NCBI GenBank assembly: GCA_025594325.1
Contig: JANHCV010000007.1
Location: forward strand, 1,488,001-1,552,000
Source of the DNA: Blastocladiella emersonii ATCC 22665
Lineage: Eukaryota > Blastocladiomycota > Blastocladiomycetes > Blastocladiales > Blastocladiaceae
Length of the DNA: 64,000 bases
Direction of reading: 5' to 3'
A program made the translations under genes and the position numbers. Below are positions 41,092 through 49,145 of this stretch, one piece after another. The stretch's first letter is position 1; every line of letters starts with the position of its first letter. Below the pieces are notes generated by a model. That model was not told the DNA's origin. It worked only from the letters and a program-made list of their open reading frames with translations, and made no database searches.

Positions 41092-42306
41092 TTAGTGGAT
41101 CACGGTTGTGCCCAAAGCCTTTGCGACCACCACGACGTCGTGCTCAACCCAAGCATCAAAGCGGATAGGCGGAGAGTCGGCGGGTAGAGTCAGAATCAGA
41201 TCAATGGGCAGCTGTGAGACCACACCGTCGCTGTTGCCACTGATAGCCGATCGGACGACGTTCAGGTTTTGGGCAATGAAGAACTTGGTGCTTTGAGGAC
41301 CATAGTAATTTGAGAACTCCACAACCCCACGGACGTTATGCGAAAACGCCTTGACGACCTCACACCACGCCTCTGAAACATCAGCCACAGGCTTTGATGG
41401 GTAATAAGTATTGCCAATCTTGAACTGGTAAGAAAGCAGACGACACGCGCGGGTGTACGTCTTGGACATTTCTGTGATTTGGTTTAGATTGACCAGACTT
41501 GACAGCTGCATAGACGCGATCACAGTCTTTTGGGAGCGGTTGCGGTTAGGGATGACGATGGTGTTTACGCCTGCATTCAGGGTTTTACCAAAGTGAGTAA
41601 AGCTCGAGAAGTGAAACTTGATTCCCTCGTTCATCCAGCGCTTTGCAAGTACAGCGTTGATCTGGGGCGACAGCTCTACCTCCTCAAACTGGAGCTCACA
41701 GTTGGTCAGTGCATACTCAAGGTTCTCTGAGGGAGCGCCGTTCTCGGTGGTGACGTGCCACTGTGCGCCAGGACGAAGGTTGATGTCAATGTCGATGAAC
41801 CCGAACATGGACGTGGGAATAAAGGTCTTCACGTCGAACAGTCCCTTGAGATGGACCATGTACTTGCGGCCGAGCGGGCGCGATGTCTTTGGCCCACAGC
41901 CCAGGTGGAAAAGATTCTTGCGCTGGGACTCGTTGCAAGTCGTATCGAGCAGGATAGCATGGAGGCGCGCGTACTCGTTCTCTTCGAATAGGACTGTGCC
42001 TTTCTCGTCAGTTGCACGGATGCTTTCGATGCAGCTGAACGCGTTCTCGTCCATGACGATCTGGTTATTGCTCGAAGTGGCATTGTGATTGAATACAAAG
42101 AACAGTGTCGTCGGATCAATCATCTTAGTCTTTACGCCAGGGATGCGGAACCGGATCTGGCGATTGGCATCCGAGAACACTCCGCCAGTGGTTGAACGAA
42201 CCGTGTTGTACACACGAGTCCCTGAAACGTGCTCAGGAACGCGGTAAAGGATTTCCTCGGGCGTGATTTCGGGCTGGGAGTCGTAGAGTTTTAGCGAATT
42301 GGACAT
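41092..42306 (-). CDS. Putative major capsid protein (double jelly-roll type)
   Basis: 404 residues. It is followed by penton-like and packaging-ATPase genes in the order expected for polinton-like virus morphogenesis modules. The sequence is beta-rich, with stretches such as QIRFRIPGVKTKMIDPTTLF, FVFNHNATSSNNQIVMDENA, SCIESIRATDEKG, MFGFIDIDINLRPGAQWHV and GVVEFSNYYGPQSTKFFIAQ, in keeping with a double jelly-roll capsid that forms pseudo-hexameric capsomers. The N-terminal segment about the first 120 residues resembles what I recall of polinton-like virus capsids, but I cannot align it here. Start ATG lies in ATTAAATG. No signal peptide, no introns. Confidence 0.75.
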   Translation of the reverse strand: MSNSLKLYDSQPEITPEEILYRVPEHVSGTRVYNTVRSTTGGVFSDANRQIRFRIPGVKTKMIDPTTLFFVFNHNATSSNNQIVMDENAFSCIESIRATDEKGTVLFEENEYARLHAILLDTTCNESQRKNLFHLGCGPKTSRPLGRKYMVHLKGLFDVKTFIPTSMFGFIDIDINLRPGAQWHVTTENGAPSENLEYALTNCELQFEEVELSPQINAVLAKRWMNEGIKFHFSSFTHFGKTLNAGVNTIVIPNRNRSQKTVIASMQLSSLVNLNQITEMSKTYTRACRLLSYQFKIGNTYYPSKPVADVSEAWCEVVKAFSHNVRGVVEFSNYYGPQSTKFFIAQNLNVVRSAISGNSDGVVSQLPIDLILTLPADSPPIRFDAWVEHDVVVVAKALGTTVIH

Positions 42307-42337
42307 TTAATGTCGCGCAATAAAAAAAAAGTACACT

Positions 42338-43531
42338 TTATGAGAAACACAGCGTCATAAACCACTGGCAACTTGTGGTATCGAGCCGACGGCCTGTGGA
42401 CCCTTCGGAAAACTCGATCAAGAACGTGTCCAGGTCGCGCTGGTACCCGAACCAGCTCATACTGGTCGATGGACTGCGATAGGTTGTGGCATATCCTGGT
42501 GAACTGTTGATGGGAAAGGCAGCGAGAACGGGTTTGTGATTGGCGCCATGAAGACGTTTATTGGTGGTCGCACTCCCAAGTTCCGAGCTGTGAATCACAA
42601 GTGAGAACAGTCCGCCGGTCATGTCCACGCAACGGTCACCCACAATCAGTCGAGCTGGCACGTTAAACTGTTCGTGTGAGAGACCTAAAAAGTCGCTTGC
42701 GAGTTTACATGGATGGACGATGAAACACTCTGCATTTGCGCCCTTGACAAGTCGGAGTTCAGCAACGAAGCGAATGGCATTGAAACTGACCTCAAGTTTC
42801 AGATCGCCGTCGCTGTTGGGATTAAAGTACCCAGTCACGCTGGCCAGAGTGGATGCAAGTGTTGCCTGCGTATAGAACCCGCGGGGAATCGTGTACTTTG
42901 ACCGTAACCCAGTGACTTGCCCACTCTTGATTTGATCCAGCGATGTTCCAAGCGGGAACACAGTCATATCCAGGAAGTCGTTTGTTGCGTCGACGCTATA
43001 GATGTTGTTCTCTATTGTAAAATCCAAGAGTCGGACGTGCGAGAACCTTGAACCAGGTGGGAGCGGAATACGGCCGTCTGCCTGGACATCCGCGTTGGTG
43101 AAAGTGAAGACGTGCTCCTCAGTGGGATGCGATGCTTGGTGCTGTACTTCGAGTGCCCTGCTCCGAGCATCAATGGGAGCCACGTAGACCGCACTTGATA
43201 CTGTATCGACGGGAACGGCGTCAATGGAAAACGGCATGGGCGCAGTCGCTTCCAGATCACGGCGAGTCACTGTGGGTACGTTCGGAAGTTCCTTGAGCAT
43301 GCGTCGCTTAGCCTTTGCCTCAGCCGACACTGGGTTCACTGGTCGAAAGACTTTTTTCGTGCCATCCCTGGAGATACTCACAATCTTCTTGATCTTAAGG
43401 ACGCGTTTCATGGGCCTTTGCGCAATGGGGATATCTTTCTCCTTGTTTCGGATCCGGTCAGTGTCAGTCTCGGGCCGCGACCCAGTTGGTGCGCGGGACG
43501 TTGGACGCGTGCTTGGGCGTTGCCGATTCAT
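42338..43531 (-). CDS. Putative penton / minor capsid protein
   Basis: 397 residues. The first 110 are basic and Pro/Arg/Lys-rich (MKRVLKIKKIVSISRDGTKK), plausibly facing the genome. The rest is beta-rich with the pattern IPRGFYTQATLASTLASV followed by a conserved-type beta region (DLKLEVSFNAIRFVAEL, KLASDFLGL), which is the hallmark of single jelly-roll penton proteins in Polintons, virophages and polinton-like viruses (a glycine-tyrosine/phenylalanine-tyrosine turn preceding a helix). It would occupy the icosahedral vertices. Its start overlaps a TGTAAATG box and it lies 31 bases upstream of the capsid gene, probably in one late transcription unit. Confidence 0.75.
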   Translation of the reverse strand: MNRQRPSTRPTSRAPTGSRPETDTDRIRNKEKDIPIAQRPMKRVLKIKKIVSISRDGTKKVFRPVNPVSAEAKAKRRMLKELPNVPTVTRRDLEATAPMPFSIDAVPVDTVSSAVYVAPIDARSRALEVQHQASHPTEEHVFTFTNADVQADGRIPLPPGSRFSHVRLLDFTIENNIYSVDATNDFLDMTVFPLGTSLDQIKSGQVTGLRSKYTIPRGFYTQATLASTLASVTGYFNPNSDGDLKLEVSFNAIRFVAELRLVKGANAECFIVHPCKLASDFLGLSHEQFNVPARLIVGDRCVDMTGGLFSLVIHSSELGSATTNKRLHGANHKPVLAAFPINSSPGYATTYRSPSTSMSWFGYQRDLDTFLIEFSEGSTGRRLDTTSCQWFMTLCFS

Positions 43532-43536
43532 TTACA
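43529..43536 (-). promoter_or_regulatory. TGTAAATG start-site box (penton gene)
   Basis: Minus-strand TGTAAATG overlapping the start codon at 43531, identical to the boxes at 40083, 40620, 45298 and 46494. Confidence 0.6.
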
Positions 43537-43549
43537 GTACCCAAGGAAT

Positions 43550-44311
43550 TTAATTCACGTACTTTTCGAACCGTTTGGTGAGCAATCTCGCCTTGCTATT
43601 CTTGTAATTGACGTGCATGAACGAATAGTCCTCGGCAGTACAGTGATTATAGATCTGCAACCACCGGTCCCAAGTCTTGCCACAATGATGCTCCTCGTAA
43701 AAGTTTTTCACTTCCTTTTGATTGCCCGTTGAGAACAACAGAAAGTTGGTTGTGTTGAGACGAAGCGGCTTGGCAAGCTGGAAGTAAGATTGTGTGACGT
43801 AGACCGTGGAAATCATGTAGTGTCGCCCGTTCATGACACAATCAATGAGGACTTTGCTTTTAAGCACACCCGCTGCCGCGCAATCGTCGAGTACAAGGAG
43901 TACGGGCTGTCGATCGCGTTTGGGGATGGCTTTTTGCGACTCGATGAGTTCGTAGACCACGTTTTCAAAGGTCGCGGCATCCGTATGGACATCCGCCTCG
44001 GATGGAACGGTGGGGTCTTCAAGGTCATCGTCTGGGAACAGTCGCGCTTCGGCCTTGTCTTTGCGGCGGGGCTTTGAGAGGATTCCTGGCGCGAAGATGT
44101 GTTTCCACTTCTCGTCGCTTTCAAACGATGGACAGCACACGACAAGCCGGCTAAACTGGCCCTTGTAAAAGCGTGTGATCATGTTCAGTAGCGTGAGCGT
44201 CTTGCCACTTCCACGACATGCTACGATCGCACACGAAAAGCACACTTTGGGGATGAGCGAGTCCGGGCCCTTGGCGTCGCCCTTTTCTCGTAATGGTTTG
44301 ATTTCGAACAT
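43550..44311 (-). CDS. Genome-packaging ATPase (A32 / FtsK-HerA type)
   Basis: 253 residues, the usual size for this family. Walker A is ACRGSGKT (residues 31-38), Walker B is VLLVLDD (137-143), and a sensor-like YVTQSY follows at 171-176. It belongs to the P-loop ATPases that pump DNA into the procapsids of nucleocytoplasmic large DNA viruses, virophages and Polintons. It lies in the capsid gene cluster on the same strand. The start codon is preceded by CGTAAAG. No missing catalytic residue is apparent, so the protein could be functional. Confidence 0.93.
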   Translation of the reverse strand: MFEIKPLREKGDAKGPDSLIPKVCFSCAIVACRGSGKTLTLLNMITRFYKGQFSRLVVCCPSFESDEKWKHIFAPGILSKPRRKDKAEARLFPDDDLEDPTVPSEADVHTDAATFENVVYELIESQKAIPKRDRQPVLLVLDDCAAAGVLKSKVLIDCVMNGRHYMISTVYVTQSYFQLAKPLRLNTTNFLLFSTGNQKEVKNFYEEHHCGKTWDRWLQIYNHCTAEDYSFMHVNYKNSKARLLTKRFEKYVN

Positions 44312-44448
44312 CTTTACGGTATACCATCAAAAGTATTTGCGTTTGAGCCACAGAGCACACTGGACACACTCTACGGCGAGAACGTATCCGCCAAAATACA
44401 TTAAAGCAGTTGAGAACATGACTGATTTAATGTGTGATGAGAAAATAT

Positions 44449-44754
44449 TTAGGCGCCTTCTGAAAGCGCTCGGTCTATAGCGTGCCCTACGTGGGCAATA
44501 CTGTCAAGAATCGGATCAACGCGGAGAATGGCTTCCTCAGCCAGGCCGCTTGCAAGGTTCACGCCAGCTGCAAAGTCGCGAAGGACGGGAATCGGAAGAC
44601 TCGAGATCATGCCGCTGTAGTACTTGGTATTATGTATAACGGGCGAGACTTTCTCGTGGAGAATGCGTTTCCCATAGTCGATACCAGTAACGAGCGCTTT
44701 GGCGGCAATCCCCGCGTATCCTTTCAAGTTATTCCAAGCGTTTGCAAACCACAT
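44449..44754 (-). CDS. Small virion-protein candidate
   Basis: 101 residues with amphipathic, mildly hydrophobic helices: WFANAWNNLKGYAGIAAKAL, VLRDFAAGVNLASGLAEEAI, LDSIAHVGHAIDRALSEG. It lies within the morphogenesis cluster between the ATPase and the acidic/basic protein gene. Its size and amphipathic character recall membrane-active or minor capsid cement proteins, but I recognise no family. Start ATG in GTTAAACAATG. Confidence 0.65.
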   Translation of the reverse strand: MWFANAWNNLKGYAGIAAKALVTGIDYGKRILHEKVSPVIHNTKYYSGMISSLPIPVLRDFAAGVNLASGLAEEAILRVDPILDSIAHVGHAIDRALSEGA

Positions 44755-44769
44755 TGTTTAACTATAGGC

Positions 44770-45300
44770 TCAGGAAAAAAGATGCGAAAAGTCTTGCACT
44801 GCAGATTTGGGCTGACGGGGATTCTGGAGTCGTTTTGGTTTGGCAGCGGGTTTGGGCACAGGTTTGGGCGGCGGGTCATCATACGAGCTCTCTGACTCGG
44901 ATTCCGAGACATACACGACGCGTTGGCGCTGTTTCTTGGGCTTGGGCTTGTACACGACAATTTCTTCCTCCGATTCCGACTCGGACACTTGCACAGCCGC
45001 TTTCTTGGAAGCGATCCGAGTAGCGAGTTCCTTGAGCTTGGTCTTTTGTGCGGCAGCGAGGTCTTTCTTGCGTTGGGCCAGATTGGCGGCACGGACTTCG
45101 CGTGCTTTCGCCAGTGCATCCAGTCGCCGCTGCTTGATCACGTCCGGATCAGTTTCTTTAGGGAGTGCACTGCCGCCACGTTTCTGTTTCCACAGTTTCG
45201 CATTCTTGATTTCAGAAAGAACTTCCTCAACCGAGGCATCTGAGGTATCTGTCGCGGATGTTTCAAGGATGGGCTCCTCTACGGGCTGAGTGCGCGGCAT
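44770..45300 (-). CDS. Charged coiled-coil protein with Ser-acidic motifs
   Basis: 176 residues. Residues about 50-105 form a Lys/Arg/Ala-rich helix (RLDALAKAREVRAANLAQRK), likely a coiled coil. Two Ser-Glu blocks follow (VSESESEEEIVVYKPKPKK and VVYVSESESESSYDD), each next to a basic patch, which look like casein-kinase-2 targets or nucleic-acid/histone-mimic modules. The C-terminus is Pro/Lys-rich. A start-site TGTAAATG box supports expression with virion genes; it may be a core or DNA-packing protein. Confidence 0.7.
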   Translation of the reverse strand: MPRTQPVEEPILETSATDTSDASVEEVLSEIKNAKLWKQKRGGSALPKETDPDVIKQRRLDALAKAREVRAANLAQRKKDLAAAQKTKLKELATRIASKKAAVQVSESESEEEIVVYKPKPKKQRQRVVYVSESESESSYDDPPPKPVPKPAAKPKRLQNPRQPKSAVQDFSHLFS

Positions 45301-45305
45301 TTACA
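45298..45305 (-). promoter_or_regulatory. TGTAAATG start-site box (coiled-coil protein gene)
   Basis: Minus-strand TGTAAATG overlapping the start codon at 45300; shares the longer context TACTGTAAATG with the penton gene. Confidence 0.6.
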
Positions 45306-45325
45306 GTATCCTCAGAAAAAGATTT

Positions 45326-45577
45326 CTACGACGCAGTCTTCGTTTTCAGTTTCAAGAGCATTCGCTGTCTGATCTGAGAAATGTTTTCTTTGTGCGGGTC
45401 ACTTGTGTGTTGGCGAACCAGGTCTTGCATCTTACGGAGACGCTTTGCCTGTCGTTTTCCAGAGATTTGGTTTTCTACCGGTTCCACGGGCCGTTCCTGA
45501 AGCGAAAAGGCAATGGACACGTCGTCGCTAATCGTATTCCGTGGGTCGTTGATCAGGACAAGCTCGGACAAATCCAT
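45326..45577 (-). CDS. Small basic hypothetical protein
   Basis: 83 residues (MDLSELVLINDPRNTISDDV ... QAKRLRKMQDLVRQH ... RQRMLLKLKTKTAS). The second half is basic and probably helical. It lies 25 bases upstream of the coiled-coil gene on the same strand and its start sits in AATAAAGATG, a variant of the box seen at the packaging ATPase. No family recognised. Confidence 0.6.
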   Translation of the reverse strand: MDLSELVLINDPRNTISDDVSIAFSLQERPVEPVENQISGKRQAKRLRKMQDLVRQHTSDPHKENISQIRQRMLLKLKTKTAS

Positions 45578-45603
45578 CTTTATTGAAGCCCGTCAAAAAG
45601 ATT

Positions 45604-46383
45604 TCAAGTACTTGTGCGGCCGAAGGGCACTTTACAGACGTCCAAGAGCACTCGGACAAAGAACTGGTACCCAGACATGTCCTTGACAATGGTCATGGTG
45701 ATCCGGTTTTGCTCGTTTTTATCAAACTCGACAGAATGGGCTGCAGTATCGAGATGAAGGCGGTGGCGGTAGATATCGCGAAAGTACACTTGGCATCCCA
45801 CAATGTGGTTCAGATCCGGAGTTGGGAGGATATTGGTGATGTCGAAAGTGTGCTGCGACTCGGACAGCGTCATGTCGTAATCGAGCAAAACGCGTTTGAT
45901 GGGCAGGCTATGGGAACCAAAGTAATCGGCCTCCACGGTTCCGTCCATGCGAGCGTCGCCCTTGACGTAGAACGCGTTTTCGTCTGGCGGTGGGCCATTG
46001 TGCAGGATACTGAGGCCGTGATACGACAGATTCGTGACAACTTCAGGCGGATCGTCGCTACGGCCAGGCGGAGCAACGTACTGGCAAACCTTTACGGTGC
46101 CGTTACCCATGTCTTCGGCCTCCATTGCGTACTGCGGACCACCTGGTCGGTACCGCCATGGCGACATTGCAAATCGCGTAGTTTCTCCTTCACCGCCTGG
46201 TCCTGTAATGCTAAACACGGCGCCGTCTTCCTTGGTATTTGAGTGCAGTCGCAGTACGGCGTCAGTTTCAATATCGACACTTCCATTGGCAAGTTGGATC
46301 GTGAGGTCTTGGTGGCGCTGGTCCATGACCTGGGACGAGAGCGTTCGGACGCGGAGTGAGCCGTTTGCAGTTGTGGATGCCAT
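45604..46383 (-). CDS. Beta-rich structural-protein candidate
   Basis: 259 residues. The first half has the feel of a fibre or receptor-binding base (LTIQLANGSVDIETDAVLRL, FSITGPGGEGETTRFAMSPW, FYVKGDARMDGTVEADYFGS), similar in style to tail-fibre chaperone-less repeats. The second half (HTFDITNILPTPDLNHIVGC, MTIVKDMSGYQFFVRVLLDV) is a separate beta domain. It is divergent from the large fibre gene at 46499, which it probably complements in the virion. Its start is preceded by AAGTAAATG, close to the TGTAAATG box. Confidence 0.65.
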   Translation of the reverse strand: MASTTANGSLRVRTLSSQVMDQRHQDLTIQLANGSVDIETDAVLRLHSNTKEDGAVFSITGPGGEGETTRFAMSPWRYRPGGPQYAMEAEDMGNGTVKVCQYVAPPGRSDDPPEVVTNLSYHGLSILHNGPPPDENAFYVKGDARMDGTVEADYFGSHSLPIKRVLLDYDMTLSESQHTFDITNILPTPDLNHIVGCQVYFRDIYRHRLHLDTAAHSVEFDKNEQNRITMTIVKDMSGYQFFVRVLLDVCKVPFGRTST

Positions 46384-46433
46384 TTACTTGAACGCACGAT
46401 TTTAAATTCAGCGGCGTGGGCAGTGATCGGCGA

Positions 46434-46447
46434 CATCCCCAGGGATG
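46434..46447. promoter_or_regulatory. CATCCC-N2-GGGATG palindrome (between divergent virion genes)
   Basis: CATCCCCAGGGATG in the 115-base gap between the beta-rich protein and fibre genes. The same 14-mer, in either orientation, occurs in both TIRs (37841-37854, 55477-55490), at 49550-49563 and, less its first base, at 51823-51835. Its position here suits a regulator site for the two divergent genes. Confidence 0.5.
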
Positions 46448-46493
46448 CCCGTGTCAGCGTACGGTCATGTCGTGCATTTTTATCTCTCCAAAG

Positions 46494-46501
46494 TGTAAAT
46501 G
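46494..46501 (+). promoter_or_regulatory. TGTAAATG start-site box (fibre gene)
   Basis: TGTAAATG overlapping the start codon at 46499. Confidence 0.6.
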
Positions 46502-48373
46502 GACTTGAACACGCGAAACATCTTTGGGTACGCACCTGGTACCGGTACTCCAACTGTGGTCGCCGATCCGGTGGCCATTGACAGCGTCTCAAACCTTGCA
46601 ACAAAGGCGTACTGTAACGCCAACTCTGGAGTGGCTGCGGGGACCAACATCGTTGTTACTGGCAAGACCGTTGCAGTGAGTGACCTACCTGGATTCTCCC
46701 AAGTCACGCTATCTGAGCCACCCACACTTCCAACGCATGCCGTGACCAAGGCCCACCTTGAATCAAAACTTTCAAACGTGATTGGCGCAGGTCCTGGTGT
46801 GAATGTCATTGGAAACGTCGTATCGGTAAAGGTGGACGACGCGACGCTTGGAGTTGGGGCACAGGGAATCTATGTCAAGTCCGGTCTTGCAGCTGGATCA
46901 GTGACGTCTGCGGCGATTCAAGATGGTTCGGTGACCACGGCAAAGCTGGTCGATGCATCTGTCACGCCTGAGAAACTCACAAGTGTGCCATGGACAAAAG
47001 TTACGGCTCCGCGGATCACAAACGCCATGCTGGCTGAACCCGTTGCCGACGCAAACATTGCCAGCGTTTCAGCGACCAAGGTCGTGGGCCAATTTGCACA
47101 GAGTCAGCTCCCAAACACGATCGACGCGGGCCGAATCGGCGGTACACTTGCCGCGGCTAATCTCCCTTTGACTATTGACGCTGGCAAACTCACTGGATTG
47201 GTTCCGGTGTCGTGTCTTCCCGCAACGACATCGACAGCTGCATCGACCATCACTGGACTCATCACCGACTCCCAAATCGCCGGAGTGTCCGCATCCAAGG
47301 TTTCGGGCGTACTTGCTGCTGCGAACATCCCCACGGTATTCTCAGGGATGATTGCCTCCCTTGAAACGACCAAGTTGAACGGGCAGATCACAAATGCCCA
47401 AATCGGTGCCGTAGATGCTGCAAAGATTACGACTGGAACCATTGACTTGGCTCGACTCCCTGATGTTTCAAACAAAGTTGGTTCTCTGTCCGGCCTTGCA
47501 CTTGTTGATGCATCTGTTTCGGATGCCAAACTTGTGAGTGTTTCTGGTGGAAAGCTCGTTGCGGGTTCAGTAGGTACATCAGCACTCGCTGACTTGGCTG
47601 TTTCGAACGCCAAACTTGCAACGGGAATCGACGGCGCCAAAGTCACGGCCGGATCTATTGGCAATGTCCAACTCGCAAGCGGTGCTGTCTCGGACATCAA
47701 GGTCGCGGACGTTTCTGCCGCAAAGCTGACAGGTACACTCGATGTTGCACGCATTGCTGACGGTTCGATTGGCAATCTCAAACTCGCAACGGGAATTGAT
47801 GGCGCCAAAGTCACGGCCGGATCTATTGGCAATGCCCAACTCGCAAGCGGTGCTGTCTCGGACATCAAGGTCGCGGACGTTTCGGCTTCCAAGCTCACTG
47901 GCACACTCGATGTTGCACGAATTGCGGACGGTTCGATTGGCAATCTCAAACTTGCAATGGGTATTGATGGCGCCAAAGTCTCGGCCGGATCCATTGGAAA
48001 TAGCCAGCTTGCAAGCGGTGCTGTCTCGGACATCAAAGTCGCGGACGTTTCCGCTACAAAGCTCACTGGAACTCTGGACGTGGCACGTATCGCGGACGGT
48101 TCTATCGGGAATCTCAAACTGGCCACAGGAATTGACGCTACGAAACTCGCAGGAACCATCGACATTGCCCGTCTTCCCGATATTTCCTCAAAAGTGACAT
48201 CCGTGAGCGCATCCGCACTAACAGGCACAGTGCCTCAATCCGCACTTGGACTTGGCGCGACGTTTGCGTTTACGAATACGACGGATAGCACATCGACTTC
48301 ATCTGGTGCGATCACGATTAACAACGGACTTGGAGTGAATAAACAACTGTCCGTGCCCAACATTCTGGTCTGA
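46499..48373 (+). CDS. Repetitive fibre protein, ended by an in-frame TGA
   Basis: 624 residues. The first 150 or so include MDLNTRNIFGYAPGTGTPTV and VTKAHLESKLSNVIGAGPGV, phage-fibre-like. Then come many short repeats built on the patterns AKLTGTLDVARIADGSIGNL, KLATGIDGAKVTAGSIGN and LASGAVSDIKVADVSA; about 54-residue units are repeated at least three times between residues 375 and 555. This is typical of trimeric beta-helical or coiled fibre shafts. At 48371-48373 a TGA ends the frame; six sense codons later the same frame continues as the C-terminal knob candidate at 48392. The intact protein was probably about 880 residues. Confidence 0.8.
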   Translation: MDLNTRNIFGYAPGTGTPTVVADPVAIDSVSNLATKAYCNANSGVAAGTNIVVTGKTVAVSDLPGFSQVTLSEPPTLPTHAVTKAHLESKLSNVIGAGPGVNVIGNVVSVKVDDATLGVGAQGIYVKSGLAAGSVTSAAIQDGSVTTAKLVDASVTPEKLTSVPWTKVTAPRITNAMLAEPVADANIASVSATKVVGQFAQSQLPNTIDAGRIGGTLAAANLPLTIDAGKLTGLVPVSCLPATTSTAASTITGLITDSQIAGVSASKVSGVLAAANIPTVFSGMIASLETTKLNGQITNAQIGAVDAAKITTGTIDLARLPDVSNKVGSLSGLALVDASVSDAKLVSVSGGKLVAGSVGTSALADLAVSNAKLATGIDGAKVTAGSIGNVQLASGAVSDIKVADVSAAKLTGTLDVARIADGSIGNLKLATGIDGAKVTAGSIGNAQLASGAVSDIKVADVSASKLTGTLDVARIADGSIGNLKLAMGIDGAKVSAGSIGNSQLASGAVSDIKVADVSATKLTGTLDVARIADGSIGNLKLATGIDATKLAGTIDIARLPDISSKVTSVSASALTGTVPQSALGLGATFAFTNTTDSTSTSSGAITINNGLGVNKQLSVPNILV

Positions 48374-48391
48374 AACTTAACGAGCGCGAAT

Positions 48392-49144
48392 ATGGTCTTT
48401 GACAGTGCGGTAAACACGCTGACGTACGTCGACTTTAAACAAGCTGGCGTCATCAAGAACAATCTCGCATGTACTGCCGCAGGGAATCTCGAACTCGCAT
48501 CCGCAACGACGGGCGGCGTATCCCTGGCAGCTGGCGGTGGGAACGTGGTCATCGGATCAGCGACCCTTGGAACAGAAAAACTTCGAGTCAACGGCACTGG
48601 TCGGTTCACTGGCCAACTCACACTCGACCTTGCTCCAGTGGCGGGCACAGATGCCGCGAATAAAGCGTACGTCGATAATCTCATGGCTACAAATCGGCGG
48701 GGACAGGTTCTCATCAACTCGGCGAGTTTGTCGTTTTTATCCGGACAATCCCAGGTCATCACGGGCGCAAACAGTCAAGGCGCGGCGATCGTAAACTCGA
48801 CAAGTCCCGGGTTCCTGGGTCTTGGAGCAACCAACGGCTGTTTCACTGTCAGCGCAACGGGATGGTACGCACTACGCAGTCAGGGCTGGTACACGCAGGG
48901 AAGTACGGTCACGGAGCACATCGCGACTTACTCGCTGTATAATGCCACCGACTTGACCGTAGCGGGTAAGGACTACATTGGACTGCTGGCACGAGCTCTC
49001 TGTAAGTTCGCGTCAGATCAGTACATGGGAGGCAGTGCTACAGTGTACCTTGAAGCCGGAAAGCAGTACGGGTTTACGTGGTCTTCCACCGTTTCCATGA
49101 CCCAATCCGTTCACGTCACTCTTGACCTCTTCTTTATGCGCTGA
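48392..49144 (+). CDS. C-terminal fibre knob, C1q/TNF-like
   Basis: 250 residues in the same frame as the upstream shaft gene, with only a TGA between. The first 100 residues continue shaft-type sequence (NLELASATTGGVSLAAGGGN, APVAGTDAANKAYVDNLMA, the latter a common fibre motif). The last 130 form a compact beta domain (FTVSATGWYALRSQGWYTQG, GSATVYLEAGKQYGFTWSS, HVTLDLFFMR) resembling C1q/TNF-like knobs that bind receptors. Whether it is made independently from the ATG at 48392, by read-through, or not at all in this copy cannot be told from sequence. Confidence 0.7.
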   Translation: MVFDSAVNTLTYVDFKQAGVIKNNLACTAAGNLELASATTGGVSLAAGGGNVVIGSATLGTEKLRVNGTGRFTGQLTLDLAPVAGTDAANKAYVDNLMATNRRGQVLINSASLSFLSGQSQVITGANSQGAAIVNSTSPGFLGLGATNGCFTVSATGWYALRSQGWYTQGSTVTEHIATYSLYNATDLTVAGKDYIGLLARALCKFASDQYMGGSATVYLEAGKQYGFTWSSTVSMTQSVHVTLDLFFMR

Positions 49145-49145
49145 T

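Noticed and set aside
47104-48228. 374-codon minus-strand frame opposite the fibre gene
   Set aside because: A mirror of the repetitive fibre sequence; repeats of the fibre create repeats in the antisense frame.
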